NCBI GenBank assembly: GCA_944474755.1
Contig: OX104124.1
Coordinates: 6,598,437-6,662,436, forward strand
Length of the DNA: 64,000 nucleotides
Origin: Limnoperna fortunei
Lineage: Eukaryota; Mollusca; Bivalvia; Mytilida; Modiolidae
Direction of reading: 5' to 3'
A program made the position numbers and the translations under genes. Under the pieces are notes generated by a model, which was given only the letters and a program-made list of their open reading frames with translations, was not told the origin of the DNA and ran no database searches. Positions 1-13,200 of the stretch are shown here, piece by piece; position 1 is the stretch's first letter; each line of letters opens with the position of its first letter.

Positions 1-133
1 GAACATCATTCATTCAGGGAGTTTTGATGTTGCTATTTTGTTTTACAATATTTATTTTAATATTAACAGTTTCTAACAATAAAATGTTATTTCCTAGCTA
101 TTGACTGATGAAATGTTTGCTAAACGTCCAGCA
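1..133. repeat. Window-terminal direct repeat, left copy
   Basis: This stretch is nearly identical to 63868-64000, in the same orientation; the visible differences are a few substitutions and small indels (a run of G and T near position 20, a T near 48, another near 96). It lies about 615 bp below LRAT-A exon 3, within what should be intron 3 of that gene. I read the two copies as the same intron position in two LRAT blocks. Confidence 0.85.
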
Positions 134-747
134 ATCAATATTTCAGCTATATTAAGGACGTTCAAACAATGAATCAATTTTGAAATCTTCACAATGAGTC
201 CTTACATTGAAAGAAGCATGGCACTCTCCAAACCCATTACGCGCAATCTTTTGTGTTTAGATTTTCCGAACTAACTGACAATCCCCTAACGTGAGAACCT
301 CCCCTTCTTTTCCTATATCCGTAGTATTGTCAAACTAAGAAGCGTACATCATATGAAATTACTTCCAATCTTATGATTTTGTTTAAATATGCTACTTTCA
401 GACCATACAGGAGACAAATTCTAGATTTGAAAGCTTTATTCACATAAGCTAATGAGCTAAATAAAAAAAAAATATTAACACACAATCATTTTTAATAAAT
501 GCAAAGAACATGATGGTGAAAATCCGATTAAGAAAAATGTTCTCTCCCAAATGATCAAATGGAAAAATTGCAAGACTTTGTCGTTGTTCAGTTCTATTAC
601 TTTTAAACTTATTATTGTTAAAATATATTTATACAATATTTATACAATAATTACGCAAAACCCAATAGAAAACGTAGCACCTCTTAATAATTTAATATAT
701 TCTAAGAAAGGTTACTGTTATAGATATTATGTTTTACAAATATTTAC
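134..747. other. Intron 3 of LRAT-A, no gene seen
   Basis: AT-rich non-coding sequence. The last ~130 bp before the exon resemble the matching intron of LRAT-C (around 27340-27457; both contain ACAATAA, ACGCAAA and CCCAATA in order). An 89-codon open frame at 551-820 crosses the antisense of exon 3 and is not coding. Confidence 0.6.
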
Positions 748-1832
748 CTGCTGTGACCAATTTCTATTATTACGACACCAAGACGCAAATTGTTCGCAGT
801 TGTCCGAAACGAAGTGGTAAGTGTATTGTCCTATTTTCCCTATGGCTCTTTTTTAAAATTTCCTCTTTAGGTAGAGGTCTGTAAATCAATTTTAACAAAG
901 TAACCAAGAACCTACAGATCATAAAATAGCTTTAAGGTATTTCTTTATAGTTTCAAAAAAGGCAAAAATTACAGCTTTATATTATATTTTTTTTTCTATT
1001 GATTTGTGGGAACTAATGCAATATAAATATGCGATTTATCTCAAACAGTAAATATAATATGATTCTAAAATGCATGCATAATTTAGATTTCACAAACAAA
1101 TGTCCGGGTTTTTCTTTCTAAAAGTGGCATTTATCAATCTGCACTTTTGTAATACATAATTGTATCTCCAAGAGATTATTTAACATACTGGAGTGGAATT
1201 TAACACGATTCGTATAGGATTTCATGGTACAAAACTGTACTATAAAGCAGATTATACAGTGCAGTCAACAATATCATAATCGAAGTTTTACCACAATTTG
1301 AATCTTACGTAAAACTGTGATCGTAATGGTTATTTTTCTTTGCAATGCCGTCTTGAGCAACGTCCCAAAAAGAATCCATCTTGATACACGCCCTTTCAGA
1401 AGACAACGAACCAAAGCCTGAGGAAATACCATCTTTGGTTAAATGCACAATTTTTTCTTCTCCTGTAAATATGACCCATAGTTATTGTTTCTTCACCTCT
1501 ATTTGAATATACACAAATAACAGATTTAATAATACGATCTGGCCAAGATGATGGTTATTTTATGAATGGTAAAGGCATTTATTTGCCCAACGATGTGCTT
1601 TGTGTGTTATATTTATTTTTCCTACATAATTATTACTTACATATGCAGTTCAATAAATGTATACGAATAAGTTTACGCTTTATTTGTATTGAACTTCATA
1701 CCTACGTATACACCCCAGTGTGAGAAGTATCCTCTGGGGAATTCAACCAAATCCCCCTCTTCTAGTTCTTTAAGCACCGCTTCATTGTGTCTCCGCAAGA
1801 GCACCTGACTCAACTGAATTAATTGAATATTT
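748..1832 (-). pseudogene. LRAT-A: LRAT-domain (PLAAT-like) gene copy, broken, 3' end outside window
   Basis: Three minus-strand exons match intact LRAT-B: exon 1 at 1700-1832, exon 2 at 1309-1462, exon 3 at 748-878. Exon 1 encodes GDLVEFPRG and the catalytic HWGVYVG; exon 2 encodes IVHL (second catalytic His) and ends in KKNNHYDHSF; exon 3 encodes CEQF and SWCRNN. Splice donors and acceptors are present and exon 2 is fully open. Lesions: the expected ATG (1813-1811) reads TTG, and exon 3 is 131 bp instead of 130, giving a +1 frameshift in an A/T run upstream of the cysteine box. The box also reads NCEQF rather than NCEHF. The TM exon should lie left of position 1. It might still use another start, but two independent lesions favour a pseudogene. 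Confidence 0.8.
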
Positions 1833-4800
1833 CTGCAGAAATAAAATAATAGAATTTCAGAAATATATATTATGTAGTTTTAATGTTTTATCTAGAAGGA
1901 AAAATGATCTACGTCAGCTTAAACCGAATTGTAACTTCATGGAAAAAGTAAGATAAAATGCGTTGGTCTTTGCTAGCAACACCTTTGTGCATATTCAGTA
2001 AATCGGGTAACGCCATTTCAAGATAAAAACAAAGAGCGAATTTTTGCCTAACAGTTAAGATATTAAAATTCCGCATTTATTCGTTCAAACGCAGTAACGA
2101 CCGGATGATTTACGAGTTAATACCAACATTAGAGTTTTCATATTCAAGCTTCTACAGCTTATTTCTTTTATCTAGTACATCACTGTCATGAAGAGGGTTT
2201 TATCGTAACGTATCGTATCAGCCAGGTAACAGATATACTTTTACTGGTAAAGTTGTTATCTTGCTGTTTAGAAATTAATTCATTTTTAGAAAAGGCACCA
2301 CTATTGTCACAGAGCGTAGACTGTAAAAGTCCATTTGCGACTGTGAGGCGTTATACAGGAAGGGTTCCTATGATTAGACCTGATTAGCGCATAACTTTCA
2401 AGGGTTATTGAAGACCTGGATGGGGTTTAGGAAAAAAAAATATTTTTACTCTTTTTTGAGGGCAATATTTTGCAATGGGATATGTCAGACTGGTTACCAA
2501 ATAAGCGAATACACATAGTAGATTCATTTATATGCATTTTATTTCATAAAAATCATTCTGACCTAAAGTACCTGTGACAATAGTCTTTGCACTATAAGAT
2601 AACAATATTTTATGTTGTTTGCTTTTCCTGATTTAGGTGAACCTCACATCGATTAAAACATACATGTGAAGTAATGTAGTAAAATATGTAAGCAATTTTC
2701 CTAAAAAAGGACATAATTATCGCAACTTTCCTTTTGACTTTATATGTTGGTCTGTAATAAAATGAGATTTGGTGGAAATATGTTCAAGACTGTTAGAAAA
2801 CCTTACCTTTTACACAATACTCTCAACTATCACTTTACTCTTGGGAATACTAGTTTTATTCACGAAATGATTTTCTGATCAATTATAAATTGAACAGGTA
2901 ATTTTATTTGATATGTTATCGATAGTTATAATTATAGTCATGTGGGAAAAGTACACCACAGTAATAAACATGTTTGTATCATTACGCCAGCACAGAATAT
3001 AATAGTTTTATAAAGAAAGTAGATGAGTTTAGCGGCAATAGTAAACACGAGTTACCTATTTCTTAAAGCATAGATCCGTATATTTTATAGAATTCAATTG
3101 AAACCGCTACCACCATTAAACCGACAATACATCCATGGTACACACAAAAACATAAATAATTCTTAATTGGTACAATTAACTAGAAGCCTACCAATTACAA
3201 AAATATAATCCTGATGTCCTACTATATGTTTCATCAGCTTGAAATGGGTACGCCCTCCGATTAATAGACTTAAATGCAACTTGAACTGCTACATACTTCA
3301 TACTAAATTTTATGCAAGATGATTCTCAGATGTCTCTTAATCACCAATAGCAATTTTGATTTTGAAAATTGTTTTACCTGAATGTTAGCAATTAACAAAA
3401 CCTTAAACTATACATTAATCACCTAATCTACTTACGTAAGCAATGACTCTTCCTTTACAAATGCAAAATGTGTCAAGTATTGGATGATCGGTTTTTAATC
3501 TGTCTGTCTCAGTTCATTGCATTCATACTAAAGAGTATTCATGTCAAACGTGGAAAATCTTTTTATGAATATCACACAATGCGGCTCATTCCTATTTTCA
3601 ATTGAGAGACCTTTTTTATTTCTTCTGATTATTATTTATTTCCCATTTCCGATAAGAAGGCATTACTGCTTTTCTTATGATTATAAAGAACTTTCCCATG
3701 TCCTATGGGAAGACTGTATTACTTTTCTTCAGACTATTAGTTATGGTTTAGATCATTAAGGTCTTTTTCGCCTCGTTAGCAACAATAATATTTTTCCAGG
3801 TTCAGCATTACATTTAATAAATTGGCTGTAAAAAGTAGTCTATTTTAGTTAAAAAATAGTCTAGCAACAGTAAGTTTTAGAGCTTAAGACAAAATAGAAA
3901 GCAAACGTAAATTTTCTAGAAAAAGTGTATGACATATCATTTTGCTGTTTCAATTAAAGCGTTTGGTACCAAAAGGCTATTCGAATTAAACATTGCGAAA
4001 CCAAAACATTTGTTCTGTATGGATTGATCTCCCCAAAGATTGGAAGCTTCGTTATCGCGTAATCTCTGGAATTATAATAGCTAAAAGAAAATTGATTGGT
4101 AATAAATGTAAAAGAAACTTACGGGACAACTGTATAACACACTATCTAATATTTTTTAGGAGAGTGTATTACGTGTTTTAGCCTTTGGAATAATTGTGAA
4201 CTTCGTTAATTTTAAAACCTCAAAAATAGTAAGTCGTTATCACTTTTGTCTTCACCATTGGTCATCTTTAATAATGATCTAAAGGTCAAAGTGAACTGAT
4301 GACCTTGTTATTTTATCTTTAACATTTGTATCATTCCAATTCGTAAACTGTACAAGATAGATTAAAGGCAAATCTGAAAAATGTTTGTTGTATAAAAAAA
4401 GTTTGTATTATTTTGAACGAACAGATTTGACTATTACTTAAGGGGCATGGCTCCCATAGACAGTTTTTTGCAAATATTTTGAACTTTAAATTTTTTGTTC
4501 CAAACCGATTTAACGAATCCTTAAAGAGAGTACATGTAACTACAGTGGATAGTTAAGTTAAAGATGATTTGAGCTAAAACTTCAAAAGCAAAAGTCATAA
4601 AAACTTAGGGTCTCTACCATTTTTCTTCCTGCTTAATAACCTAGCAAATGGTCACAAGTTCAAAATGTCCTTGAGATCTTGATTTTTTTAAGTGTAACAC
4701 TCTACCTTATTGTTCCAACACGAAACCTGTTGAAGATAGAATTAAAGTCAAAGTTATAAAAATGTTTGTCACCTTAAGAGGCAACTTTTTAGGAATCAAC

Positions 4801-5090
4801 AAACTTGAACGTTCAAATTATACAAAGAAAAACCTGGTCATGTGATGAAGTGCTTGGAGAGTGTCAAGCTCCTTGCACCTTAAACATCACTTTTTGTACA
4901 ATTTCTAACACTTTTAGACATGTTCTGCTGTACTTAGCTTGCTATACTTTTTCGCAGATTAATGCATATTTTACTATATCTCATTTCTTGATTGTCATAC
5001 TTTTTCGCCTCCTTTAACAATTGCTGACTGGACGTTAATATAGCTAAAATACTGCCGACTGGATGTTAATACGGCTAAAATACTGCTGAT
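1833..5090. other. Intergenic, upstream of LRAT-A
   Basis: No gene recognised. Positions 1880-1925 (TCTAGAAGGA then A-rich then TACGTCAG) match the 5' flank of exon 1 in LRAT-B and LRAT-C. Positions 4200-4790 hold diverged repeats with motifs such as ATAGATTAAAGGCAAA and ATAGAATTAAAGTCAAA, ~400 bp apart. Positions 5020-5095 hold two or three short units like the SINE tail (CTGGACGTTAATA, TAGCTAAAATACTGC). The open frames at 3541, 3993 and 4805 show no recognisable domain. Confidence 0.5.
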
Positions 5091-5099
5091 ATGTTAAAT

Positions 5100-5530
5100 G
5101 AGGGAGCATTTATATTTCACTTTAAAAACAGGAAGCCGTTATTACCACAGTCTCAGGTTGATTTCACTAAAATAAATCTATTTGCACACCGGTTTATTAT
5201 TTTCGCAAAAATCTAATCAAATTGGCTATGACATATAACTCGCACGCTACCCCTTAGTGCCATACAGTACTTTAATATTTAATATAAAGTCCTGTGCAAA
5301 CAATGTGTTTGAAAGCATTTTAGAAAACTTGCAATGTAATCTAATTACACAAAGGATACGTTTTAAAATGAAAGCTCTAACACATACTCCCACGTCCACA
5401 CATAAACCCTGACTTGTGGGGAGGGTAAGCCACTTATAATTGGTTTTTTTATGTGCTTGCAAAGATATTATTCTTGTTAATAATGAGATTAAACATATAT
5501 TTGCAAATTGTATAGTAAAATATGACTATT
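5100..5530. repeat. LRAT block leader segment, copy B
   Basis: This segment is homologous to 25000-25430 and 60655-60850. Shared landmarks are ACTCGCA, GCTACC, GTGCCATACAGTACTTT, and later GATTAAACAT followed by TATAGTAAAATA. Each copy lies about 1.2-1.7 kb below the last exon of an LRAT gene (B, C, E), so it marks the start of the duplicated unit. Positions 5392-5424 hold a remnant of the MITE end found at 14093-14557 (AACCCTGACTTGTG). Confidence 0.65.
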
Positions 5531-6336
5531 TCGAATGAAATTGTTTCTCTTGATTCGACAGACATCTAAAAAAACATAAAATACATAAGAAAAAGGACAC
5601 TTTTTGATTGACATCTGATATTTGAATTTCTGTTATATTTCCTCATCATTTTAAGTGTACAAAAATTGTAGATCATGGTATTAAGTATAGTGGTAATTTG
5701 TATTGTCTTGTTCGATAAAAAAAGTAATAAAAGTTGTAGCGATGTAGGGTAATGATTGTAAGAGGACAAATACGTTTGCAGTTTCTGGGAAATGGTGGTT
5801 TGATGAATGGATATATAGATTTTCCTTCAATTTAGATGTGATTACAATATTTCTACAATCGAGTAACTTCACAAGAAACTTAAGAAGAATCAGTTTCTTC
5901 CTTTTTTAATAGGTTTTCTATTTTGTTTTCATTATTTTCCCAGTCAAGTACCCCATTCAGTCTTACGTTAAATCTGAGTGCATTTCGACACGCGTGATCA
6001 TATGTTCTATATTCATGATGCATTCTTGATTATATTTTTTTTTCCGAAAATTAAATTTTATCTGTCATTGAAAATATATCTTATAAACACTGTGTTATGT
6101 ATGTTGTTTTTGAACTTTGACTTTGAAAAGGACATACATTGTGACATCACTTCCAGAGAGTGCTCGGTGTTTCGCATCGAATGTACGTTCTCCAAATACA
6201 GGACTAAAAAAATTTAAATAATTTTTTATTAGAATCATTGAAAATATTTCAGAATAAGATATTCGTACTTTGACCAAATATACATCAATCCGTAAATAAA
6301 TACCTCTGTAGTATACAAAATTAAGGCAATACAATT
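5531..6336. other. Intergenic; contains a segment duplicated at 20790
   Basis: Positions 5690-5840 share diverged blocks with 20790-20960 (TAAGAGGA, GTTTGCAGTTTC, ATATATAGA in order). Both are several kilobases upstream of an LRAT exon 1 (A and B). Neither is a convincing open frame. The rest is AT-rich with no recognisable gene. Confidence 0.4.
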
Positions 6337-6409
6337 ATGGTTAACAGAAAAACAAGTATAATTTTATTTCTGTGTACTTTTTCTGTTCTATTTAATGCAT
6401 ATGGATTAG
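6337..6409 (+). other. Possible orphan signal-peptide exon
   Basis: ATG at 6337 opens 24 codons: a basic start (MVNRKTS), a hydrophobic core (IILFLCTFSVLF) and a small-residue end, followed by GTAATA as a possible donor at 6410. The implied intron is phase 1, like the signal exon of the FReD gene at 44560. I found no downstream exon on the plus strand before LRAT-B, so this may be a relic of a secreted-protein gene, or chance. Confidence 0.3.
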
Positions 6410-7180
6410 GTAATAAAATCATTATTTAATGGATAAAAGTACTTTTTAATTTTTTAATACTAGGAACAGTAAGTGAAGTGATCTTTTGAGATCAGCTGCT
6501 GGCCTTTGGTCTATGGTCTTACTATACTACGTGATCACGAAATAAAACACATATTTCTGGAGGTCCTAAAGAAGCTCCCATACGATTCAGATAGTTCAAA
6601 ATATCAAACGTAAGCATGTTTTGACTGTCCATTTTTGTTTTCAAAGTGATGTTTGTCTTGGAGAATTACAATCCTGTATTATTAAAACCCTGAAATTCTT
6701 TATTACGAATTAAACATCCTTGATCACGAATTCCAAAATTTGTTATGACGAATTAAAAAAGCACGAATTATGGAATCCGTTATAACGCATTAAGAAAAAC
6801 TGTGTAGGTCCTAAACACAATACCCATTAAATATCTGTATAATAATAATAATCACACAACCAAATTTAATCAAAGTATGCAATGTCAAACTGCTGTACAA
6901 AAAGGTATACAAATATCACGAGCTTTAGTCGATCCCTTGTCCTCACTTCCAACGATATTTAGTATTGTGTTCTGTTTTAAGGCATGTTGTTGAATACCAC
7001 ATGTAACGAAATGTTGTCCGCAGGTAACACGCCAAATTTAAAAAAACCGCAAATCGACTGGAAATGCTCTTTTTGGTATATACAAATTTATCAACTCAAA
7101 TAAAATAAACTTTATATTTTACGACAATGTACTAGTATTGTATATCTATACTTCTTCTTTTAATCAATTTGTTTCTTATT
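6410..7180. other. Non-coding stretch 3' of LRAT-B with a dispersed repeat
   Basis: Positions 6925-7010 are homologous to 31145-31235 (CCTTGTC, CTCTCACTTC-like, AACGATATTTAG, TTCTG, TTGTTGAATAC), a dispersed non-coding element. Positions 6680-6800 hold a short series of TACGAATTAAA / CACGAATT units. No gene seen. Confidence 0.4.
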
Positions 7181-7273
7181 TTATTTCTTCTTAGATTTAA
7201 AATATTCTTTAAGTGATAACAGGATAACTGCCACTGTCCCAATGACCAGTGCCAACACCAAACCTTTATCTGC
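7181..7273 (-). CDS. LRAT-B exon 4 (C-terminal membrane anchor)
   Basis: 93 bp: 30 codons plus TAA at 7183-7181, after acceptor TTTTGCAG. It encodes ADKGLVLALVIGTVAVILL then a basic tail. An AATAAA overlaps the stop region, but a functional poly(A) site is more likely further down. A 119-codon frame at 7132-7491 is a shadow in another frame. Confidence 0.88.
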   Translation of the reverse strand, partial: ADKGLVLALVIGTVAVILLSLKEYFKSKKK

Positions 7274-10200
7274 CTGCAAAACAGTAACAATTTTATAAAA
7301 CTACGAAAACAATAACATTTTTTACAGTGACACAAGCTTGAAACTAACATACGGTTTGTCTCTTTATTCGTGTGTACTGAACAGTAGTTCAGCCCAATAT
7401 ATCGGTAGCGTAAAGACATGACCAATCTGTAAAAAACTGTAAAAAGGACTAAGGTAGTTTGTGTACTATTGATCACGTGGTCTGTCGACACTGAGGTTCG
7501 CCATTAACCCCTTTTTGGTCGGTCGAGTTTCTTGCTTTTTTATCTAACATTGATCAAATTACATATTTTACGCCATTTACCACATTGTACATTTTGTCAT
7601 AATGACTAGCGTTTACTAGTATTTGATAATATTATTTTCATAAACCGAAATTAAAACTTAATAAAATATGTTTTGCTTCTGGAAAATTTAGCGCTTAGAA
7701 TGCAAGGAGACTGCATTTCAATCTCTTCAAAGAATGTTAATTTACCAAAACACCGAAAACACGCAATTGACTCTTAAATGACAACTGACATCCCCAAAAC
7801 GGTACAATATAGGAAAAATCAGTTGAAAAACAATCAAAAGCCTAATCAATGAGGAAAATAATAAAAATTCAAAATCGGATTAAAAACAATTTCCACACAC
7901 ATGAGATCTCTGGGAAACTAACATCAATATTAAATTACAACAATTTTACAAAATAAAATCACAATTTCAGTGTCTAGGATACAAATTATTATCCTCCTAG
8001 GCTCTGTGAAGTCGCAGTAAATCTATTGGTCAATTTTTTCAGTTTTTAAGGCTTAATATTCCTCTTCTTTACAAGGATTATGAACAACATAATATTTTTT
8101 TGTTCTGCACAAACAAATCATAAAATATGCGATAATATATGATATAACAAATGGACTTGTGCCAATCTAATTTGTGCCTTAGTACTCTATTATTGTGTAT
8201 CTTATTTTCTTTAAAATAAAAAATTCTAACACAATTATTGCATAAAAGACAAAAACCAAACACGTACCACAAAAACAGCTGATATATTTGAAGACAATAT
8301 TTTGTATTAGATACTAGTATGCACGAGCCATGTTTGATTACTCCTTTAACGCTTTCAATTTTATATAAACTTTAGGTTAATCATTTCATTCATATTATTT
8401 TTATGTTTACCTGCTTTGACACTTTTTTATCATTACGACACCATGTCGCAAAATGTTCGCAGTTGCTCCAAATTAGATTGTATGCATATTTTCCTATTTT
8501 AGAGATAGCTCTTCTCTTTATTTCCTCTTTGGCTAGAGGGCTGCAAAAGTTATTTTAACTTATTTTATTATGTTATAGTATTGATTTATGAAAAATAATA
8601 AACAAGTAACATGTGTAACTATGATGCAACATAAAATAAAATATTACTGTAGATACTTTAATTAAATGCTAGTAAAATTTCCTTCCGTTGTATAGACATT
8701 CCTTACAAGATTTCATGGTACAAAAATGTACTTATACAACCTATTATGCATTGCAGTCAGTATATGTCGAACTCTATCATAATTGAAATGTTACAATTTT
8801 ACCATTTTAATCTTACCTTAAACTATTATCAAGCTGGTTGTTTTTCTTTGCCCTGTTATTATTGGCAACAGTCCAAAATGACTCCAGAGTAACACATCCA
8901 ACTTCACCGGTGCCACACACTTTAGAGCACGAAACAGCACTTGTAGAGTTGCCATCTATGACTAAATGCACAACATGTTCTCCTCCTTAAAATGATAAAC
9001 GATTCATTATTTGGCTTAAATTCAGGAATACAAATGACTCTTTCAATTTACGGTAATAACAAAATACTGAACACCAAGGAAACTGTCAAAAAAGACAATT
9101 CACAAAACTGGCAAACTTTAAAACCCAGCAAAAAATACAACTGCAACAATGGTCCTGACTTGGCACAGTCATAAGATATAGTGTGTTATCGCATGCCAAA
9201 CCACCCGCTTCCAAGACAACACGGGACAATAAAACTAATGTCTAACTATTTACATAATTTCTTTGTCTGAACTACTTAAGGACTAAATACAATTGTGATA
9301 TATTATAATGGATAACATCTCGGACAAGGTTAGGGTCGTTTGTAAGAGACCAAGACATATGTTTGCCTCCACATGGTTCAATGTACTGTGTGTTATTCTA
9401 CAATCATTAAATTAGCTGTACAATAAACATTTAACCTATGCATCTATTAACGCATTACGTCTTATGGTTTAATGAGTAAACGGATGGATATCTCACAGTT
9501 CATATTGATGTTCATTTTGGACCATTTCTGACCAAAAATAGGTTGATTACGTAATCTATTATTCTATTCGTCCTTAAATGTTTTCCAGAAGACAGATGAC
9601 CAATGTAGACGACCAATCTAACACATTGACATTTTATTGTTCAGGGATTATTGGGACAACATTTGCAACATGCTGTCTTGGTCTTTATTCACGTGTGGAC
9701 CTTTCATCTGTATGAACGAATGACATGTCTTTACAGGATTTCGTCCCCAAAGCATACAGCGGTCAAATTACCTTTGCAATCGGAATGACTGACGTTGAAG
9801 AACAAACGGGTACGCGTTACTTCAGCCTTGACACCGATATGCTCTAGAGTGCCGTCGATGTTGTCTAGATGTAAACAAGATTTTATCAGATAAATAACTT
9901 TGTTCCAATCCTATTAGCGGTACCGTAAATGCAGTTTAGCCTATGCAGTTCATGCCACTCGATGACGCGGGGGTAAAACGGGGCGTATCAATGGTCATCT
10001 TGGATGAAAATTGTCGGGTTTGGAACAGGTTGTTAAATTTGACGTTTGAAGCAGTTGCTAAGGTGCAAATCCGAATATGTTGTCCTGGCGACGAGTGGTT
10101 ACAAGTGTAAATCTTGATCCTTGGCTGTTTTAAACATGATTTAATTGTTGATAAGTGCATTCAAAAATCGTATAGTGTACTGCGGCAATCACAGCCTAGC

Positions 10201-13200
10201 AATATCAGTCTGAGTTGGTCCAGACAGCAACATTTAGATTGGATGATTTTTGGTTTTATGCTGCAACTTATTTTATTTCTTATTTTATTCACAATAGAAA
10301 AGCAAGCGTCTATTTTTCGGTTTGATAGAGAGCGCCAGTTTAGGGGGTTCAGTCACGCTGGAGAATGTTTTCTCACTAATGAGACAGCGTGGTACCTGTT
10401 TTTAGCCGATTGGGATATCCTTGTCTCAACCCGTGGGTGTGATAAGAATTTCACGCTCCTTTTCCCATAAAATTGTATTGTGACGTCAACTCTCGGTTCA
10501 GTAATACAAATTATAAAATGTTTGCTTTAGTTGTGTTGGTTTACAAATTTTTTTTAACATTAACATGAAAACAACATATTTGAGCTTCCATGACCCAATT
10601 TATACCACAATATGATAGCGGTGAACATCAAAACAAACACTGTGACGCAACATGTGTACACTGGAGATTACGTTCAGGGTAGATACAGTTGGGTGCAGTC
10701 CTAACATAACATGCTAGTTAACTTGTAAAGCAGAGATTCTGACTGCTTTAAGTTAACTTCGAGCAGAGAATTTGACTGGTTTGAGCAGAGATTTTGACAA
10801 CCCAAGTTAACTTGGGCTGTTCTTTTGACAATTTTTTTATACAATATATTTCTGTCCATTTGACAATTTGTTGACAATTTCTGTCCACGGGACATTTTTG
10901 TTCTTTTGACAATTTTTGTCCACTGGACTTTTTTTTCCTTTTGACAATTTCTGTCCTCTGGACAATTTTTTTTCTCTTGACAATTTTGTCACGTGACAAG
11001 TTTGTCAACAGGACATTTTTTGTTCTGACAATTTTGTCACGTGACAATTTTGTCCAGTGGACATTTTTTATTTTTGGAAATTTATGTCCACTTTGTCAAC
11101 TTGCTAACCTTTCGACTGAACTTTAAAACACTTTTAACTACCTTTTTAATGTTTTTTGACATTTTTTTATACGAAAGACCGACTGGTTGTACCGTACGTC
11201 CATTCATTTTATCTGCGCGTTGTCGGAATGAAAAGTATACGAAAGATGAAAATCAAATCCTTTGTTGTTTATTAAAATCCTACTACCAAAAAAAGCAATC
11301 GATAAAATACAAAATTAGTTAATGGAAGAATTTTATATTCAAGATTTGTTTGCTATTTACGTGTTTCTGGAGGATATCATATCAACAAAAATGTTTTAAA
11401 TCTTACGGCTCGGAAACATATTACTTATTGCGCCGTTGTTTCCTTTAATTAAATATTAATGTATAGTCCAATAAAGTGAGATATATCTTTGTTATATAAA
11501 TATCTATCAATCAAGCAATTCTTCGATATCATAATATAAATTACAACTCTTGAACTTAGCAATCATTCAAAATATAAATTAAGTCTACATGCTATGACAT
11601 GTATCCAATTGAAAGTACATTGCAATCCAAAATGTATGATAATAATAAAAAAGGTTAAAAATCTATGAGAGTTCTGTATTTTAACCACTAAATCTTATTA
11701 AAGTACACAACAATTAAACAATAATGTAAAATATCTTATATTTACAGTGGTAAAACCCACATATTGGTTGCATCTTTGGGGTATCAGGAATGATTTTGTA
11801 TGTAAAATATGGTTTAATTCCATCACTAATATCCCCAGAGTGATTTATACATAAAAGTATGGTTTTTACTTTTAAAGCTCAGGTCTCAGAATTGATATTA
11901 TATGTAAAATATAGTTTTTTCTCCATCACTATGGTCCCAGGAATGATTTTATATGTGAAATATTGTTTTAAATTGCATCACTTAGGTCTCCAGAGTGATT
12001 TAATATGCGAGATTGTTTTTATGGCATAACCAAGGCTACAGGAATGATTTTATATGTGAAATATGGTTTCTAGTTGCACTGCTAAAGTCTACAGATTGGT
12101 TTTATATGTTAAATATGGATTGTTATTGCATCGCTTAGGTCTCCAGAGTGATTTTATATGTTAGATATTGTTTTTTATGGCATAACCAAGGCTACACGAA
12201 TGATTTTATATGTGAAATATGGTTCTAGTTGCACTGCTAAAGTTTCGAGATTGATTTTGTATGTTAAATATGAATTTTAATTGCATCACTTAGGTCTCCA
12301 GAGTGATTTTATATGCGACATATGATTTTTGAATACATTGCTAAAGTCTTATTAGTGATTTTATATGTTAAATATATTTTTTAATTGTATTGCCAAGGTT
12401 TCAGGATTTATTTTAATGCAGAATATGGTTTTAATTCCATCAATTGGGTCTTAGGATTGATTTTATATGTAAAATATGGTTTGGAATTGCATGGCTAAGG
12501 TCTCCAGAGTGACTTTATATGTGAAATATAGTTTTTAATTTCATTGCTACAGTGTCATTAGTGATTTTGTATGTTAAATATGGATTGTTATTGCATCGCT
12601 TAGGTCTCCAGAGTGATTTTATATGCGACATATGATTTTTGAATACATTGCTAAAGTCTTATTAGTGATTTTATATGTTAAATATATTTTTTAATTGTAT
12701 TGCCAAGGTTTCAGGATTGATTTTTATGCAGAATATGGTTTTAATTCCATCAATTGGGTCTTAGGATTTATTTTATATGTAAAATATGGTTTGGAATTGC
12801 ATGGCTAAGGTCTCCAGAGTGACTTTTTATGTGAAATATAGTTTTAAATTTCATTGCTACAGTGTCATTAGTGATTTTGTATGTTAAATATGGTTTTTAA
12901 TTGCACCGCTTAGGTCTCCAGAGTGATTTTATATATGGAATGTGGTTTTTAATTGCATCATTTAGGTCTCCAGAGTGATTTAATATGCGAGATATTGTTT
13001 TTTATGGCATAACCAAGGCTACAGGAATGATTTTATATGTGAAATATGGTTTCTAGTTGCACTGCTAAAGTCTCGAGATTGGTTTTATATGTTAAATATG
13101 AATTGTAATTGCATCGCTTAGGTCTCCAGAGTGATTTTATATGTTAGATATTGTTTTAATTCCATCAATAGGGTCTATTTGTTGCCATCTTCCAACAGAA

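Noticed and set aside
7132..7491. 119-codon minus-strand frame
   Set aside because: It overlaps LRAT-B exon 4 in the wrong frame and runs through the intron; the exon's own frame fits the family.
10114..10470. 118-codon open frame in LRAT-B intron 1
   Set aside because: No recognisable family or splice context; kept only as an unassigned stretch.
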